Notes under the pieces: generated by a model | Database searches by the model: none | What the model saw: only the letters and a program-made list of their open reading frames with translations | What the model was told of the DNA's origin: nothing | In this document: positions 1 through 6,666 of the stretch, piece by piece | How the letters are laid out: each line of letters opens with the position of its first letter | How positions within the stretch are numbered: position 1 is the stretch's first letter | Made by a program: the position numbers and the translations under genes | Origin: Candidatus Sumerlaeota bacterium | GTDB taxonomy: Bacteria; Sumerlaeota; Sumerlaeia; SLMS01 | Length of the DNA stretch: 11,785 nt | Direction: 5' to 3' | Assembly (NCBI GenBank): GCA_020850785.1 | Contig: JADZDZ010000354.1 | Span: forward strand, 1 to 11,785

Positions 1-480
1 ATCATCGAGGATGGTCTTTGGGGGATCAGTGCGACGCGCCGCCGCATCCGGGTAGCGGAAAAATAGGTTGGAGATGCTGGAGCCGAAAAACATCCGTGCG
101 CCGTCAATTTCCTTGTAGTCGAAGCGCCCCTCCGCCAGCCATTTTTCAAATTCCGCGTCCGTGAAGTCCTTGACGCGACCCGCCAGACTCTTCTTCAAGT
201 CCGCCTCGCCCAGCGAGTAGTCCTGGGTGATGCGCGCGTTGCGCTCGATCTCATTTTCGAGCGTCCGGCGTTCCGTATCGTCCAGAACGCCGCTTCGCAG
301 TTCCTTCTGAACCAGGGCCTCAGCCTCGCTGAACTTGCCACCCTCCTGCAGGGTCTCCAGTTTCTTCATGATGCCGTCCATATAGTCCTTCCCTGCCGTG
401 GCAGGGGTGATTGTGGGAATCAATGCAACGGCCAGCGCGGCGGCCAACGTCATCGTTCTGAAGTTCCTAAAGCTTCTCAT
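1..480 (-). CDS. Exported protein, probable transglutaminase-like family, N-terminal part only
   Basis: The reading frame starts at an ATG at 480-478 and stays open to the left edge, giving the first 160 residues; the C-terminus lies outside the window. An AAGGGG ribosome-binding site sits 6 bases upstream. Residues 1-29 form a signal peptide: basic MRSFRNFR, a hydrophobic Ala/Leu stretch, and a likely cleavage after ATA. The mature part begins with a charged helical segment (about 33-90) and then a block around DYSLGEADLKKSL and AEGRFDYKEIDGARMFFGSS followed by SNLFFR. From memory, this kind of block precedes the catalytic core in some bacterial transglutaminase-like (papain-fold) exported proteins. 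The catalytic Cys-His-Asp region would lie beyond the edge, so activity cannot be judged. The gene is divergent from the lolA operon. Confidence 0.6.
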   Translation of the reverse strand, partial: MRSFRNFRTMTLAAALAVALIPTITPATAGKDYMDGIMKKLETLQEGGKFSEAEALVQKELRSGVLDDTERRTLENEIERNARITQDYSLGEADLKKSLAGRVKDFTDAEFEKWLAEGRFDYKEIDGARMFFGSSISNLFFRYPDAAARRTDPPKTILDD

Positions 481-486
481 CGGGGA

Positions 487-492
487 CCCCTT
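487..492 (-). promoter_or_regulatory. Ribosome-binding site of the left-edge exported protein
   Basis: On the minus strand this reads AAGGGG, 6 bases before the ATG at 480. It supports that start, which also gives a complete signal peptide. Confidence 0.55.
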
Positions 493-522
493 GTGATGCT
501 GTCGTAAAGATGGAGCGTCGGC

Positions 523-612
523 GGTCCAATTGTTGTGGGCAACGTCAGAGTCACGACGCGAGTCTGGCCTTGCTTCTCTAACCCCCCGATAAAACCCTTG
601 GTCCAATGGTTG
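523..612 (+). repeat. Direct repeat pair GGTCCAATKGTTG
   Basis: GGTCCAATTGTTG at 523-535 recurs as GGTCCAATGGTTG at 600-612, with 12 of 13 bases identical and starts 77 bases apart. Both copies lie in the divergent promoter region, and the second ends just before and into the lolA ribosome-binding site. This could be a duplicated operator; no function is known. Confidence 0.4.
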
Positions 613-617
613 AAGGA
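612..617 (+). promoter_or_regulatory. Ribosome-binding site that decides the lolA start
   Basis: GAAGGA lies 9 bases before the ATG at 627. It favours this start over the in-frame ATG at 606, which would add MVEGPPP ahead of a normal signal peptide and has no ribosome-binding site. Confidence 0.6.
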
Positions 618-626
618 CCGCCTCCT

Positions 627-1370
627 ATGCAACGCTTTGCATTTTTGATATTGTTGGGCTTGCCCGCTTTTTGCACGGCACAGGCGACCCCGTCCGCTTC
701 AGACACGGTCACATCAGCGGGGGTTGCCGCCGTCGCCGCCACGCCGACACCGAGTGCGGCCGCCACCGACGTGATTGGATTCCTGCACAAGGTGGAGGCA
801 AAGAATCGGGAAACGAAGAGCCTTGAGGCGGAGTTCTCGCAGGTGCGCGAGGATTCAATCATGGGGGACACGGTGCGTAGCGAGGGGCGGTTCTGGTACA
901 AGGCTCCGGGAAAATTTCGCGCATCCTATCCGGAAAACAAGGAAGACAAGTCCTACGCCTCGGAGGTCTGGATGGAGGGAAACACGCTCTCCACTTACAC
1001 TCCGAAAATGAAGCAGGCGGAAATCCTGGAGCAGGCAACTGGTGATGATGCGCCCGTCAACCAGATGCTGCTGGGCTTTGGCCTGCAGGTCTCCAAGATT
1101 GAGAAGGTCTTCGACGTGGCGCCCGCAGCGGAAAAGAAACCGGGCCTTTATGGCATCGATTTCCATTCCAAGAATCTCGACCAGTCGATGCAGTATGACA
1201 CCATCACGATCTACTTCGACGAAAAGAAGATCGAACCGGCCACGATCGTGTTGCGTGATAGTAGCGCCTCCACGACCATTTCCCTGCGCAAGGTGAAGTT
1301 CAATCCGGAGATTGATGACAAGAAGTTCGAAACTGATTGGCCCGCCAACACGCAGATCATACGGTATTGA
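627..1370 (+). CDS. lolA: LolA-like periplasmic outer-membrane lipoprotein carrier
   Basis: LolA shuttles lipoproteins through the periplasm from the LolCDE transporter to the outer membrane. The 247-residue product starts with a signal peptide (MQRFAFLILLGLPAFCTAQA). An Ala/Thr/Ser/Pro-rich linker of about 28 residues follows, then a LolA fold from about residue 48. Family features visible are the early helix ending in SLEAEFSQVRED, the strand segment SEGRFWYKAPGKFRASYPE (the 'G-x-x-W-Y-x-x-P-G-x-x-R' pattern typical of LolA-type proteins), then W-M-E-G-N-T-L-S-T-Y-T-P and a late DTITIYFDEKKIEPATIVLRD sheet region cited here in part. The length is slightly above the usual 200-220 because of the linker. 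It is first in a tight operon and ends 2 bases before the lipoprotein gene. An in-frame ATG at 606 is less likely. LolA-like proteins can also serve other lipid or glycolipid cargo, so the exact cargo is inferred. Confidence 0.8.
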   Translation: MQRFAFLILLGLPAFCTAQATPSASDTVTSAGVAAVAATPTPSAAATDVIGFLHKVEAKNRETKSLEAEFSQVREDSIMGDTVRSEGRFWYKAPGKFRASYPENKEDKSYASEVWMEGNTLSTYTPKMKQAEILEQATGDDAPVNQMLLGFGLQVSKIEKVFDVAPAAEKKPGLYGIDFHSKNLDQSMQYDTITIYFDEKKIEPATIVLRDSSASTTISLRKVKFNPEIDDKKFETDWPANTQIIRY

Positions 1371-1372
1371 AA

Positions 1373-1981
1373 ATGAGAATCCTCCGATCCTTTCCCCAGC
1401 GTTTCCTTGGTCTTCTGGCATTCGTGCTGCCCGTGTTGTTGCTGGCTGGCTGCAACCCTATCGTGCGGTCACGCACCCTGCCCCCCTCCATTCGCAACGT
1501 TTACGTCCCGATGATCGTGAATCGCACGGCGATGCCGGGGCTTGAGGAGGAACTGACGACCGCGCTGCAGGAGGAAATCCTCGCCGATGGTCGCTTGAAT
1601 CTTGTGAAGCAGAAGGATGCCGATGCGATCGTCCGCATCACGCTGATTCAGTTTGTTCCCGCCTCGGAAAAACTGGACGAGGACAAGTTCTCCACGCGGC
1701 AGATGTGGACCATCGAAGCGGACATGGAAGTGGAGGAGAACGTCCCCGGGCGTCCGTTGATCGGCGGCATCCGCAAGGTGCTGGCCACGCAGAGCTACAA
1801 TGCGGACACCCGCACGACAACCTTTAATGGCGAGCCGTACGAGCGGGAAATTCTGGCAACGAACTTCGGACGCGTGGCGACGATGGAACTGATCGCCGGG
1901 GAGTTCGACACCTACAAGGAAATGTTCTCCGGAGTCACCGAATCCGGAGCCTCCACCCGCACGCTCAAGACCCGTCGCTAA
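1373..1981 (+). CDS. Outer-membrane lipoprotein, LptE-like LPS assembly protein
   Basis: The 202-residue product begins with a lipoprotein signal peptide: basic MRILRSFPQR, a hydrophobic core, and the lipobox LLAG-C with the lipidated Cys at residue 27. Asn follows the Cys, not the inner-membrane-retention Asp of E. coli, so outer-membrane sorting is plausible. The mature part opens with SRTLPPSIRNVYVPMIVNRT, then a Gly-Leu-Glu-Glu-Glu-Leu-Thr helix and EILADGRLNLV. This order (I-x-V-P-x-x-x-N-R-T, then a helix with L-T-x-A-L, then D-G-R-L) matches my memory of LptE-family lipoproteins from non-proteobacterial diderms. LptE plugs and assembles the LptD channel that inserts LPS in the outer membrane. 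The ATG is 2 bases after the lolA stop, with no clear ribosome-binding site, so it is probably translationally coupled. An in-frame ATG at 1337 inside lolA would spoil the signal peptide. Other lipoproteins with the same fold are the main alternative. Confidence 0.65.
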   Translation: MRILRSFPQRFLGLLAFVLPVLLLAGCNPIVRSRTLPPSIRNVYVPMIVNRTAMPGLEEELTTALQEEILADGRLNLVKQKDADAIVRITLIQFVPASEKLDEDKFSTRQMWTIEADMEVEENVPGRPLIGGIRKVLATQSYNADTRTTTFNGEPYEREILATNFGRVATMELIAGEFDTYKEMFSGVTESGASTRTLKTRR

Positions 1982-1985
1982 TTCG

Positions 1986-4007
1986 ATGGCAGCGCCTGCC
2001 GCCAGACCGCCGGTGCGTCGACAGATTTGGATGCACGGCGCGACGCTGATCGTTGTTTCCACAGTCCTGTACGTTGCGGCCACCGTGTTCACGCTCTACA
2101 CGCTGGAGACGGCGTACTACACGCCAAAAAAATCAGACATCATCAAGCGTGAGATCAGCATCGGCCAGTATTTCGACCAGCAGACCGTGAATCAGCTGAC
2201 CATTGACACGAAGGAATGGATGCGGCTGCGCGATGCGAATCGCCCTCCCACGATTTCCGAGCAGCAACGTTTGCTGCTGGACCAGCGCAGCCAGAACGTG
2301 CACCGCGCCATGCTGGCGTTCATGGCGAAATCACCGAACGTGGTGCGCGTCAGCGTGGAAACACCCGACGAAAAATCGGTGCTGATGGAGGAGGACCTTC
2401 GCCGCTACGAGCTGCAAAACAAGTTCAGCAACAGCATCCTGTTCAAGGATTTCACAACAGCGGTGCAGCAGAGCTACGCCACGGACCCGCCCGAATCGCG
2501 GCTGTATGGCTACCTGAAAATTTCCGTCACGTCACCCCTCGGCAATGCAAAGATTGAGAACCTGACGACGCATTTCCGCTGGTTGATGATCACCGCAGGA
2601 GGGCTGCTGACGTTTGGTTATCTGTTCCTGCTGTCTTCGCTGATACGTCCGCTCAGTCGCGTGCTGACGTATATGCAGAAGAAGGACCCCGACACGACCA
2701 GCATCATTCCCAAGCCACGGACGATTCTGGAGCGCGCCTACAACGACCTCGCGCGCGACGCGGCGCTAACGCGCGTGTCCAAGGAGTTGCGCGAACAGAT
2801 CGCGACGTCGGGAACTTCCGTGGCCGATCCCATCCTGCAGAATGTTCCGGGGCTGTTGATGACTTTCGGTGACATTCGCAATCCCCAGATTTGGATTTTT
2901 GGGCGCAAGATGGGCCAGTCGGGCTGGCATTTTGAGAAACTCTTCGGAACTCAATCCGCCGGCAACGACCAGCAGGCGGCGCAGGAGGCGGTGACGGCTG
3001 CGCTGAACGAAGATGATCCCTTGAAAAACCCCCAAGCCTGGCGTGCGCGCCCCATCACGGCGGGCAGCGAAGGCGGGGTGGTTCGCGCAGAGGTGCTTCA
3101 ACAATCGCCTGATCGCATCATCCTGTTCATCGCGGGCGTTTCGCCGTCGTCTCCGGCGCTTGCGGATTGGTGGATGGATTTGTTCAATCGGTTGGTGACG
3201 GAACTGCGTTACGCGCTGGACAGCATCGAAGGGCAGCGCCGCATGATCCTGCAGGAAAAATCGAAGGCGAACATTTCCCTGTCGCGCAATCTGGGGCATG
3301 ACCTGACAAACATTATCGCAACGGGAAAGCTGGAGTTGATGACGATCAACACATTCCTGTCGTTGTCCCCGGCGGAAGTGAATGCCTCGCCCGCGAAGCA
3401 GGAAATTTTTCGCGAGTCGCTGCAGGCGCTGCTCAACAACATGCGGTTCCTTCAGGAAATCGTGAATCTTTATCGCAGCTTCAGCTACCTGCAGAAGCCG
3501 CGCTTCGAGGAAATTGATCTTTCGGAAATGGCCGGCGACGTGGCCGACCTGTTCCGGCTTTCCATCCCGCGAAACATTCGCATCGAAAAATCGCTGGTGC
3601 GGGAAATGCCGATGGCCCACGTGGAGCCGCGATTGCTGCGGCTGGCCCTCTTCAATATCCTTCAGAATGCCTACGAGGCGATCAAACGCGGCAGCACCGC
3701 AGACACGCCGCAGGGTGTCATCACTGTTTCGACACGAAGAAATGAGCCGCTGAATCGCCTTGAAATCAGCGTTGATGACAGCGGTGCGGGAATCCGGGAC
3801 GAGCACGGAAAGCTTTTGCAGGAGGATCGCCTGCCGGAGATTTTTCGCCTTGGGTTTTCGACGAAGGAGAATCAGGAAGGTGAAGGTCTTGGGCTGAACT
3901 GGGTGCAGACCATCGTGCGCGAGTTTCACGGCGGGGAGCTTGTGGCACAGAACCACGCAAAGGGGGGCGCGCGTTTCACCATTCGCCTCCCGATCAAAAA
4001 GGGTTGA
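1986..4007 (+). CDS. Membrane-bound sensor histidine kinase
   Basis: This 673-residue protein is an inner-membrane histidine kinase. A first membrane segment lies at about 18-40 and a second at about 198-220, bracketing a periplasmic sensor of about 155 residues with no family I recognise. After RPLSRVLTYMQ, which looks like the start of a HAMP-like linker, comes a cytoplasmic stretch (about 230-410) that I cannot assign. The dimerisation/phosphotransfer helix carries LGHDLTNII, with His438 the probable phosphorylated residue. The ATPase domain is complete: N box LFNILQNAYEAI (Asn561), VDDSGAGI (Asp598, Gly600, Gly602), an F-box-like RLGFSTK, and the second glycine box GEGLGLN (632-638). It starts 4 bases after the lipoprotein gene without a clear ribosome-binding site, and the cognate regulator follows 9 bases later. 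An alternative ATG at 2031 would still keep the first membrane segment. Confidence 0.92.
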   Translation: MAAPAARPPVRRQIWMHGATLIVVSTVLYVAATVFTLYTLETAYYTPKKSDIIKREISIGQYFDQQTVNQLTIDTKEWMRLRDANRPPTISEQQRLLLDQRSQNVHRAMLAFMAKSPNVVRVSVETPDEKSVLMEEDLRRYELQNKFSNSILFKDFTTAVQQSYATDPPESRLYGYLKISVTSPLGNAKIENLTTHFRWLMITAGGLLTFGYLFLLSSLIRPLSRVLTYMQKKDPDTTSIIPKPRTILERAYNDLARDAALTRVSKELREQIATSGTSVADPILQNVPGLLMTFGDIRNPQIWIFGRKMGQSGWHFEKLFGTQSAGNDQQAAQEAVTAALNEDDPLKNPQAWRARPITAGSEGGVVRAEVLQQSPDRIILFIAGVSPSSPALADWWMDLFNRLVTELRYALDSIEGQRRMILQEKSKANISLSRNLGHDLTNIIATGKLELMTINTFLSLSPAEVNASPAKQEIFRESLQALLNNMRFLQEIVNLYRSFSYLQKPRFEEIDLSEMAGDVADLFRLSIPRNIRIEKSLVREMPMAHVEPRLLRLALFNILQNAYEAIKRGSTADTPQGVITVSTRRNEPLNRLEISVDDSGAGIRDEHGKLLQEDRLPEIFRLGFSTKENQEGEGLGLNWVQTIVREFHGGELVAQNHAKGGARFTIRLPIKKG

Positions 4008-4010
4008 GGA
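4006..4010 (+). promoter_or_regulatory. Ribosome-binding site of the response regulator
   Basis: GAGGA overlaps the kinase stop codon (TGA at 4005-4007) and lies 6 bases before the ATG at 4017. This arrangement couples the two genes and fixes the regulator start. Confidence 0.6.
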
Positions 4011-4016
4011 ATTCCG

Positions 4017-5285
4017 ATGACGACAAAAGTTCTGATCGTGGATGACAACGAGCTTTATCGAAAGGCTTTCCGCCGGAATTTGCTGCTGCAGAACTACGAA
4101 GTGGTGGAGGCGGAGAACGCCGAGGAGGCCCTTCGCATCTACGAGGAACAATCGCCCGACACGATCGTCACGGACCTGAGCATGCGAACGCCGACGGAGG
4201 GGCTGGACCTCATTCGTTCGATTCGCCAAATCGACCCACTCGTGCCGCTGGTGATGATTTCCGCCGTGGGAACGTTCGAGGAAGGCTCCATCGCGAAGGA
4301 ACTGGGCGCCGACCGCGTGCTGACGAAGCAGAAGATCGAGGATCATCTGGAGGATTTGTACAAGGCGATTGAGACCTCGCGAACGAACAGCGCGAGGCTG
4401 AAGACGCTGCGTGCGGAGGTGGAAAAAATCGTTGGGGAAGGTGACGAGGTTTCGCAGAAATCCGTTGCAAGATTGCGCGAGATCATCGCGACACCGGGCC
4501 AGCATCCGCTGATCCTTGCGGAAGCATACGACGCGCTGACGAACGCAACAGCGGTGGAATCACGGGAGCGACTGGAAGCGGAACTCGGCCGCGCTCCCGG
4601 TGTGAATATGGAGAAGGTGGAGAAGGACCTTCGCGAGATTTTTCCCGACATCGAAAGGTTCGCGCCGGAGACGCGCAAGGAACTCAAGACTGCGGAGTAT
4701 TTCTATCAGCGTCAGGGGGGCGATGCGCCGGGGCAGCAGGAGGATTTTTCACGCAGCATCGGGTTCTCCTACTGCTTTGCGGTGGAGAATGAGGCAAAGG
4801 TGCGCCTGCGCAAGAGGCTACAGAAGTTTCTGTCCGATCCCGTCAGCCTGAAGATCATCAAGAGTCTCACTGATCCACGGACGCGCCAACTTGACCTGTT
4901 CTATCATCAATACCTGCTGCGGCTACAGCAGTCGTATCATTTTGAATTCACCGTGGACAACGCGCGTCAGGTTTTTCAACGCATCGAGGAGCACGAATCG
5001 CGCTACAAGCCCGATGGATTGAAGGCGCTCGGCATCATGATCGTGTGCTTTGGCCGCGATTACACGATCAAGACAATCAAGGGGAACGTGAAGGTGGAGA
5101 ACCCGATGAGCGTGAAGGCCTTTGCCAGTGACGAGGAGACGCTGAAGTTCGCGCAACTGTTGGTGTCTTTGCAGCATTATCGCAATCCCTACATTCATCC
5201 GGAAATCAGCGAGATGGAAAAAATCTCGAAGATTCGCGACACCGCGCTGGAATGCCTGCGCCAGATTGCGCGAATTCCCGCATGA
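4017..5285 (+). CDS. Response regulator with receiver domain and HEPN-like helical output domain
   Basis: Residues 1-118 form a receiver domain: acidic pair Asp9-Asp10 in VLIVDDNE, phosphoacceptor Asp53 in IVTDLSM, Ser82 in MISAVG, and Lys104 in LTKQ. It should take the phosphate from the kinase encoded just upstream. A charged, probably coiled-coil linker spans about 119-215. The C-terminal part (about 220-420) has no helix-turn-helix, AAA+ or GGDEF signature. It is predicted helical and contains SYCFAVENEAKVRLRKRL (about 251-268), and near the end HYRNPYIHPEI. The latter holds Arg389-Asn390-x3-His394, the R-(polar)-x3-H form of the Rx4-6H motif of HEPN domains, which are often RNases or dimerisation modules. 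The HEPN call is by eye only and should be treated as a hypothesis; the receiver call is firm. The stop overlaps the next gene's start as ATGA. Confidence 0.88.
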   Translation: MTTKVLIVDDNELYRKAFRRNLLLQNYEVVEAENAEEALRIYEEQSPDTIVTDLSMRTPTEGLDLIRSIRQIDPLVPLVMISAVGTFEEGSIAKELGADRVLTKQKIEDHLEDLYKAIETSRTNSARLKTLRAEVEKIVGEGDEVSQKSVARLREIIATPGQHPLILAEAYDALTNATAVESRERLEAELGRAPGVNMEKVEKDLREIFPDIERFAPETRKELKTAEYFYQRQGGDAPGQQEDFSRSIGFSYCFAVENEAKVRLRKRLQKFLSDPVSLKIIKSLTDPRTRQLDLFYHQYLLRLQQSYHFEFTVDNARQVFQRIEEHESRYKPDGLKALGIMIVCFGRDYTIKTIKGNVKVENPMSVKAFASDEETLKFAQLLVSLQHYRNPYIHPEISEMEKISKIRDTALECLRQIARIPA

Positions 5286-6595
5286 GCAGGCTGTTCGCGC
5301 GTTTCGTCTTCCTGCTGACGGTTGCCTTTGCGGGCGCGATCGCCGCCGCGCAAAGCAAGCCGGTGGACCAGCACTGGATTGCGGTCTTCGAGCAGAGCTA
5401 CGGCACCGAAGGGCTTTACGTTATCGAGCTGTTTCCAAGGGACGCGGGCGGGAATGCGCGGCTCAACCTGCAGGCAATGAATGGTGCGGCGCGTGAATTT
5501 GCGCTCAAGTTCCCAAATGAGAAAATCACCTTCGCGGCGCTGGAGGAGAAGAAGCTGCTTCCCAAGCTCCTCGACTCTTCCGGCGATTCATACAGCTACG
5601 ACGAAGGAAGAAAGATGTTCATAAGCAGCGTCGGGAAGGATCACTCCTCGCTGTTCGGAACGGCACTGCTGATCAATGGCAACCGCGCGATTCGCATGAG
5701 GCTCGTGGCGCCGGATGCCTACACGCGAGCGCGCTGGAGGAAGATTTATCAAGACCCTGCGGCGCCTCCCGCGTTGAAGAACGAAATCGCGCTGCGTGAA
5801 TTCATGCTGGATCAATACAACAATGCCGAGATCGAGAAGGCGGAACGCATTTCGCACATTCTCAAGGAAATCAAAATCGCAGCGGAACTGTACGCCGTTA
5901 ACCACGCAATGATTCCCGGCGACGATATCACGGTTGAAACGCTGATGAAGGCGGGCCTGCTGAACACCATGGAACAACTGCCGGCAGAAGCGTCCGTCGA
6001 GTATCGCAAGCTCGGAGCAGAACCGACGGCGACTTTTGGTGAATTCGAAATCACCACCGATCCCAAAAGTGTGGACGTGATACGAAAGAAATATGCGACG
6101 GAGGCGTTTCGGCGCTACGGGCGGTATCCTCCCGCGTTGGCGCTGATGGCGCGCTTCGAGGAGCCGGATGAGGCGGTCAAGTTGCTGGGTGAGGCGATCA
6201 AGCAATGGCCCGACGTGCCGGGACTGCGCGTGGAGCGCATGACCCACGAAGCACGCCGCAGGAATTTTACCGCGTGGGATGAGGACTTGGACGCGATCCT
6301 GTCAAACTTCCCCGCCGCACCACTGATGACGGAGATTCAGATCGCAGCGGAAAGTGCGCGGCTGCGGTTGGACAAGGATTTTGAGGCGCGCATCGCAGTG
6401 ACGCTTGCCGACGTGCGTCCCGATCTGCTCACGCAGCAACTCTACGCGCTGGAAATCCTGAAGAAATCGACGGACACCACAAACAACGCGCAGCGTATAT
6501 ACGATCGCTTGCTCTTTTCGAATCCCGCCTGGCAGTTTGTGGTGCCTTCACCCGCCGCTGCCCACGCGGAGAAGAATCCGGCCGGTTCGCCTTAA
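5282..6595 (+). CDS. Exported protein of unknown function with a pseudopilin-like segment and TPR-like C-terminus
   Basis: I do not recognise this 437-residue protein as a named family. The start at 5282 overlaps the regulator stop (ATGA) and gives a clean signal peptide: MSRLFARFVFLLTVAFAGAI with a likely cleavage after AAA-AQ near residue 23. An upstream in-frame ATG at 5252 would lengthen the N-terminus with polar residues and is less likely. Residues about 30-140 look like a mixed alpha/beta domain. Residues about 191-256 (HILKEIKIAAELYAVNH, then TVETLMKAGLLNTM and a Pro-x-x-Tyr stretch) resemble the soluble part of type II/IV pseudopilins, but lack the N-terminal pilin helix. Residues about 270-420 are helical and Ala/Leu-rich, with PDEAVKLLGEAIKQWPDVPG resembling a TPR unit. 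The product is probably periplasmic. Its place at the end of the kinase-regulator operon suggests a signal-sensing or effector role in the envelope. Confidence 0.75.
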   Translation: MSRLFARFVFLLTVAFAGAIAAAQSKPVDQHWIAVFEQSYGTEGLYVIELFPRDAGGNARLNLQAMNGAAREFALKFPNEKITFAALEEKKLLPKLLDSSGDSYSYDEGRKMFISSVGKDHSSLFGTALLINGNRAIRMRLVAPDAYTRARWRKIYQDPAAPPALKNEIALREFMLDQYNNAEIEKAERISHILKEIKIAAELYAVNHAMIPGDDITVETLMKAGLLNTMEQLPAEASVEYRKLGAEPTATFGEFEITTDPKSVDVIRKKYATEAFRRYGRYPPALALMARFEEPDEAVKLLGEAIKQWPDVPGLRVERMTHEARRRNFTAWDEDLDAILSNFPAAPLMTEIQIAAESARLRLDKDFEARIAVTLADVRPDLLTQQLYALEILKKSTDTTNNAQRIYDRLLFSNPAWQFVVPSPAAAHAEKNPAGSP

Positions 6596-6651
6596 TTTCA
6601 CCTTGATTGTGCTCCACGTCGCGGGAGAATCCTTTCGAGCGTAACATTTGC

Positions 6652-6658
6652 GAAAGAA
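6652..6658 (+). promoter_or_regulatory. Weak ribosome-binding site favouring the GTG start of the helicase
   Basis: GAAAGAA lies 8 bases before the GTG at 6667. The alternative in-frame TTG at 6607 has no purine-rich site before it. The evidence is modest. Confidence 0.35.
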
Positions 6659-6666
6659 CTCCTTCC

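Larger units (their letters stand above)
481..626. promoter_or_regulatory. Divergent intergenic region between the exported protein and lolA
   Basis: These 146 bases separate two divergent genes and should hold both promoters. I see no convincing -35/-10 pair on either strand; GATAAA at 588-593 is the only A/T-rich hexamer of interest upstream of lolA. The region contains the direct repeat listed separately. No RNA structure or small gene is evident. Confidence 0.4.

Noticed and set aside
578..901. Minus-strand open frame overlapping the lolA signal peptide region
   Set aside because: It is an antisense artefact of the low-complexity Ala/Thr/Pro codons, with no ribosome-binding site or recognisable domain.
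2766..4505. Long open frame (579 codons) on the minus strand opposite the kinase and regulator genes
   Set aside because: The opposite strand encodes unmistakable kinase and receiver motifs. The antisense product is rich in Arg, His and Gln with no recognisable domain, as expected for a shadow frame in GC-rich DNA.
6596..6666. Possible terminator between the exported-protein gene and the helicase
   Set aside because: No stable GC stem followed by a T-run can be found in this 71-base gap.
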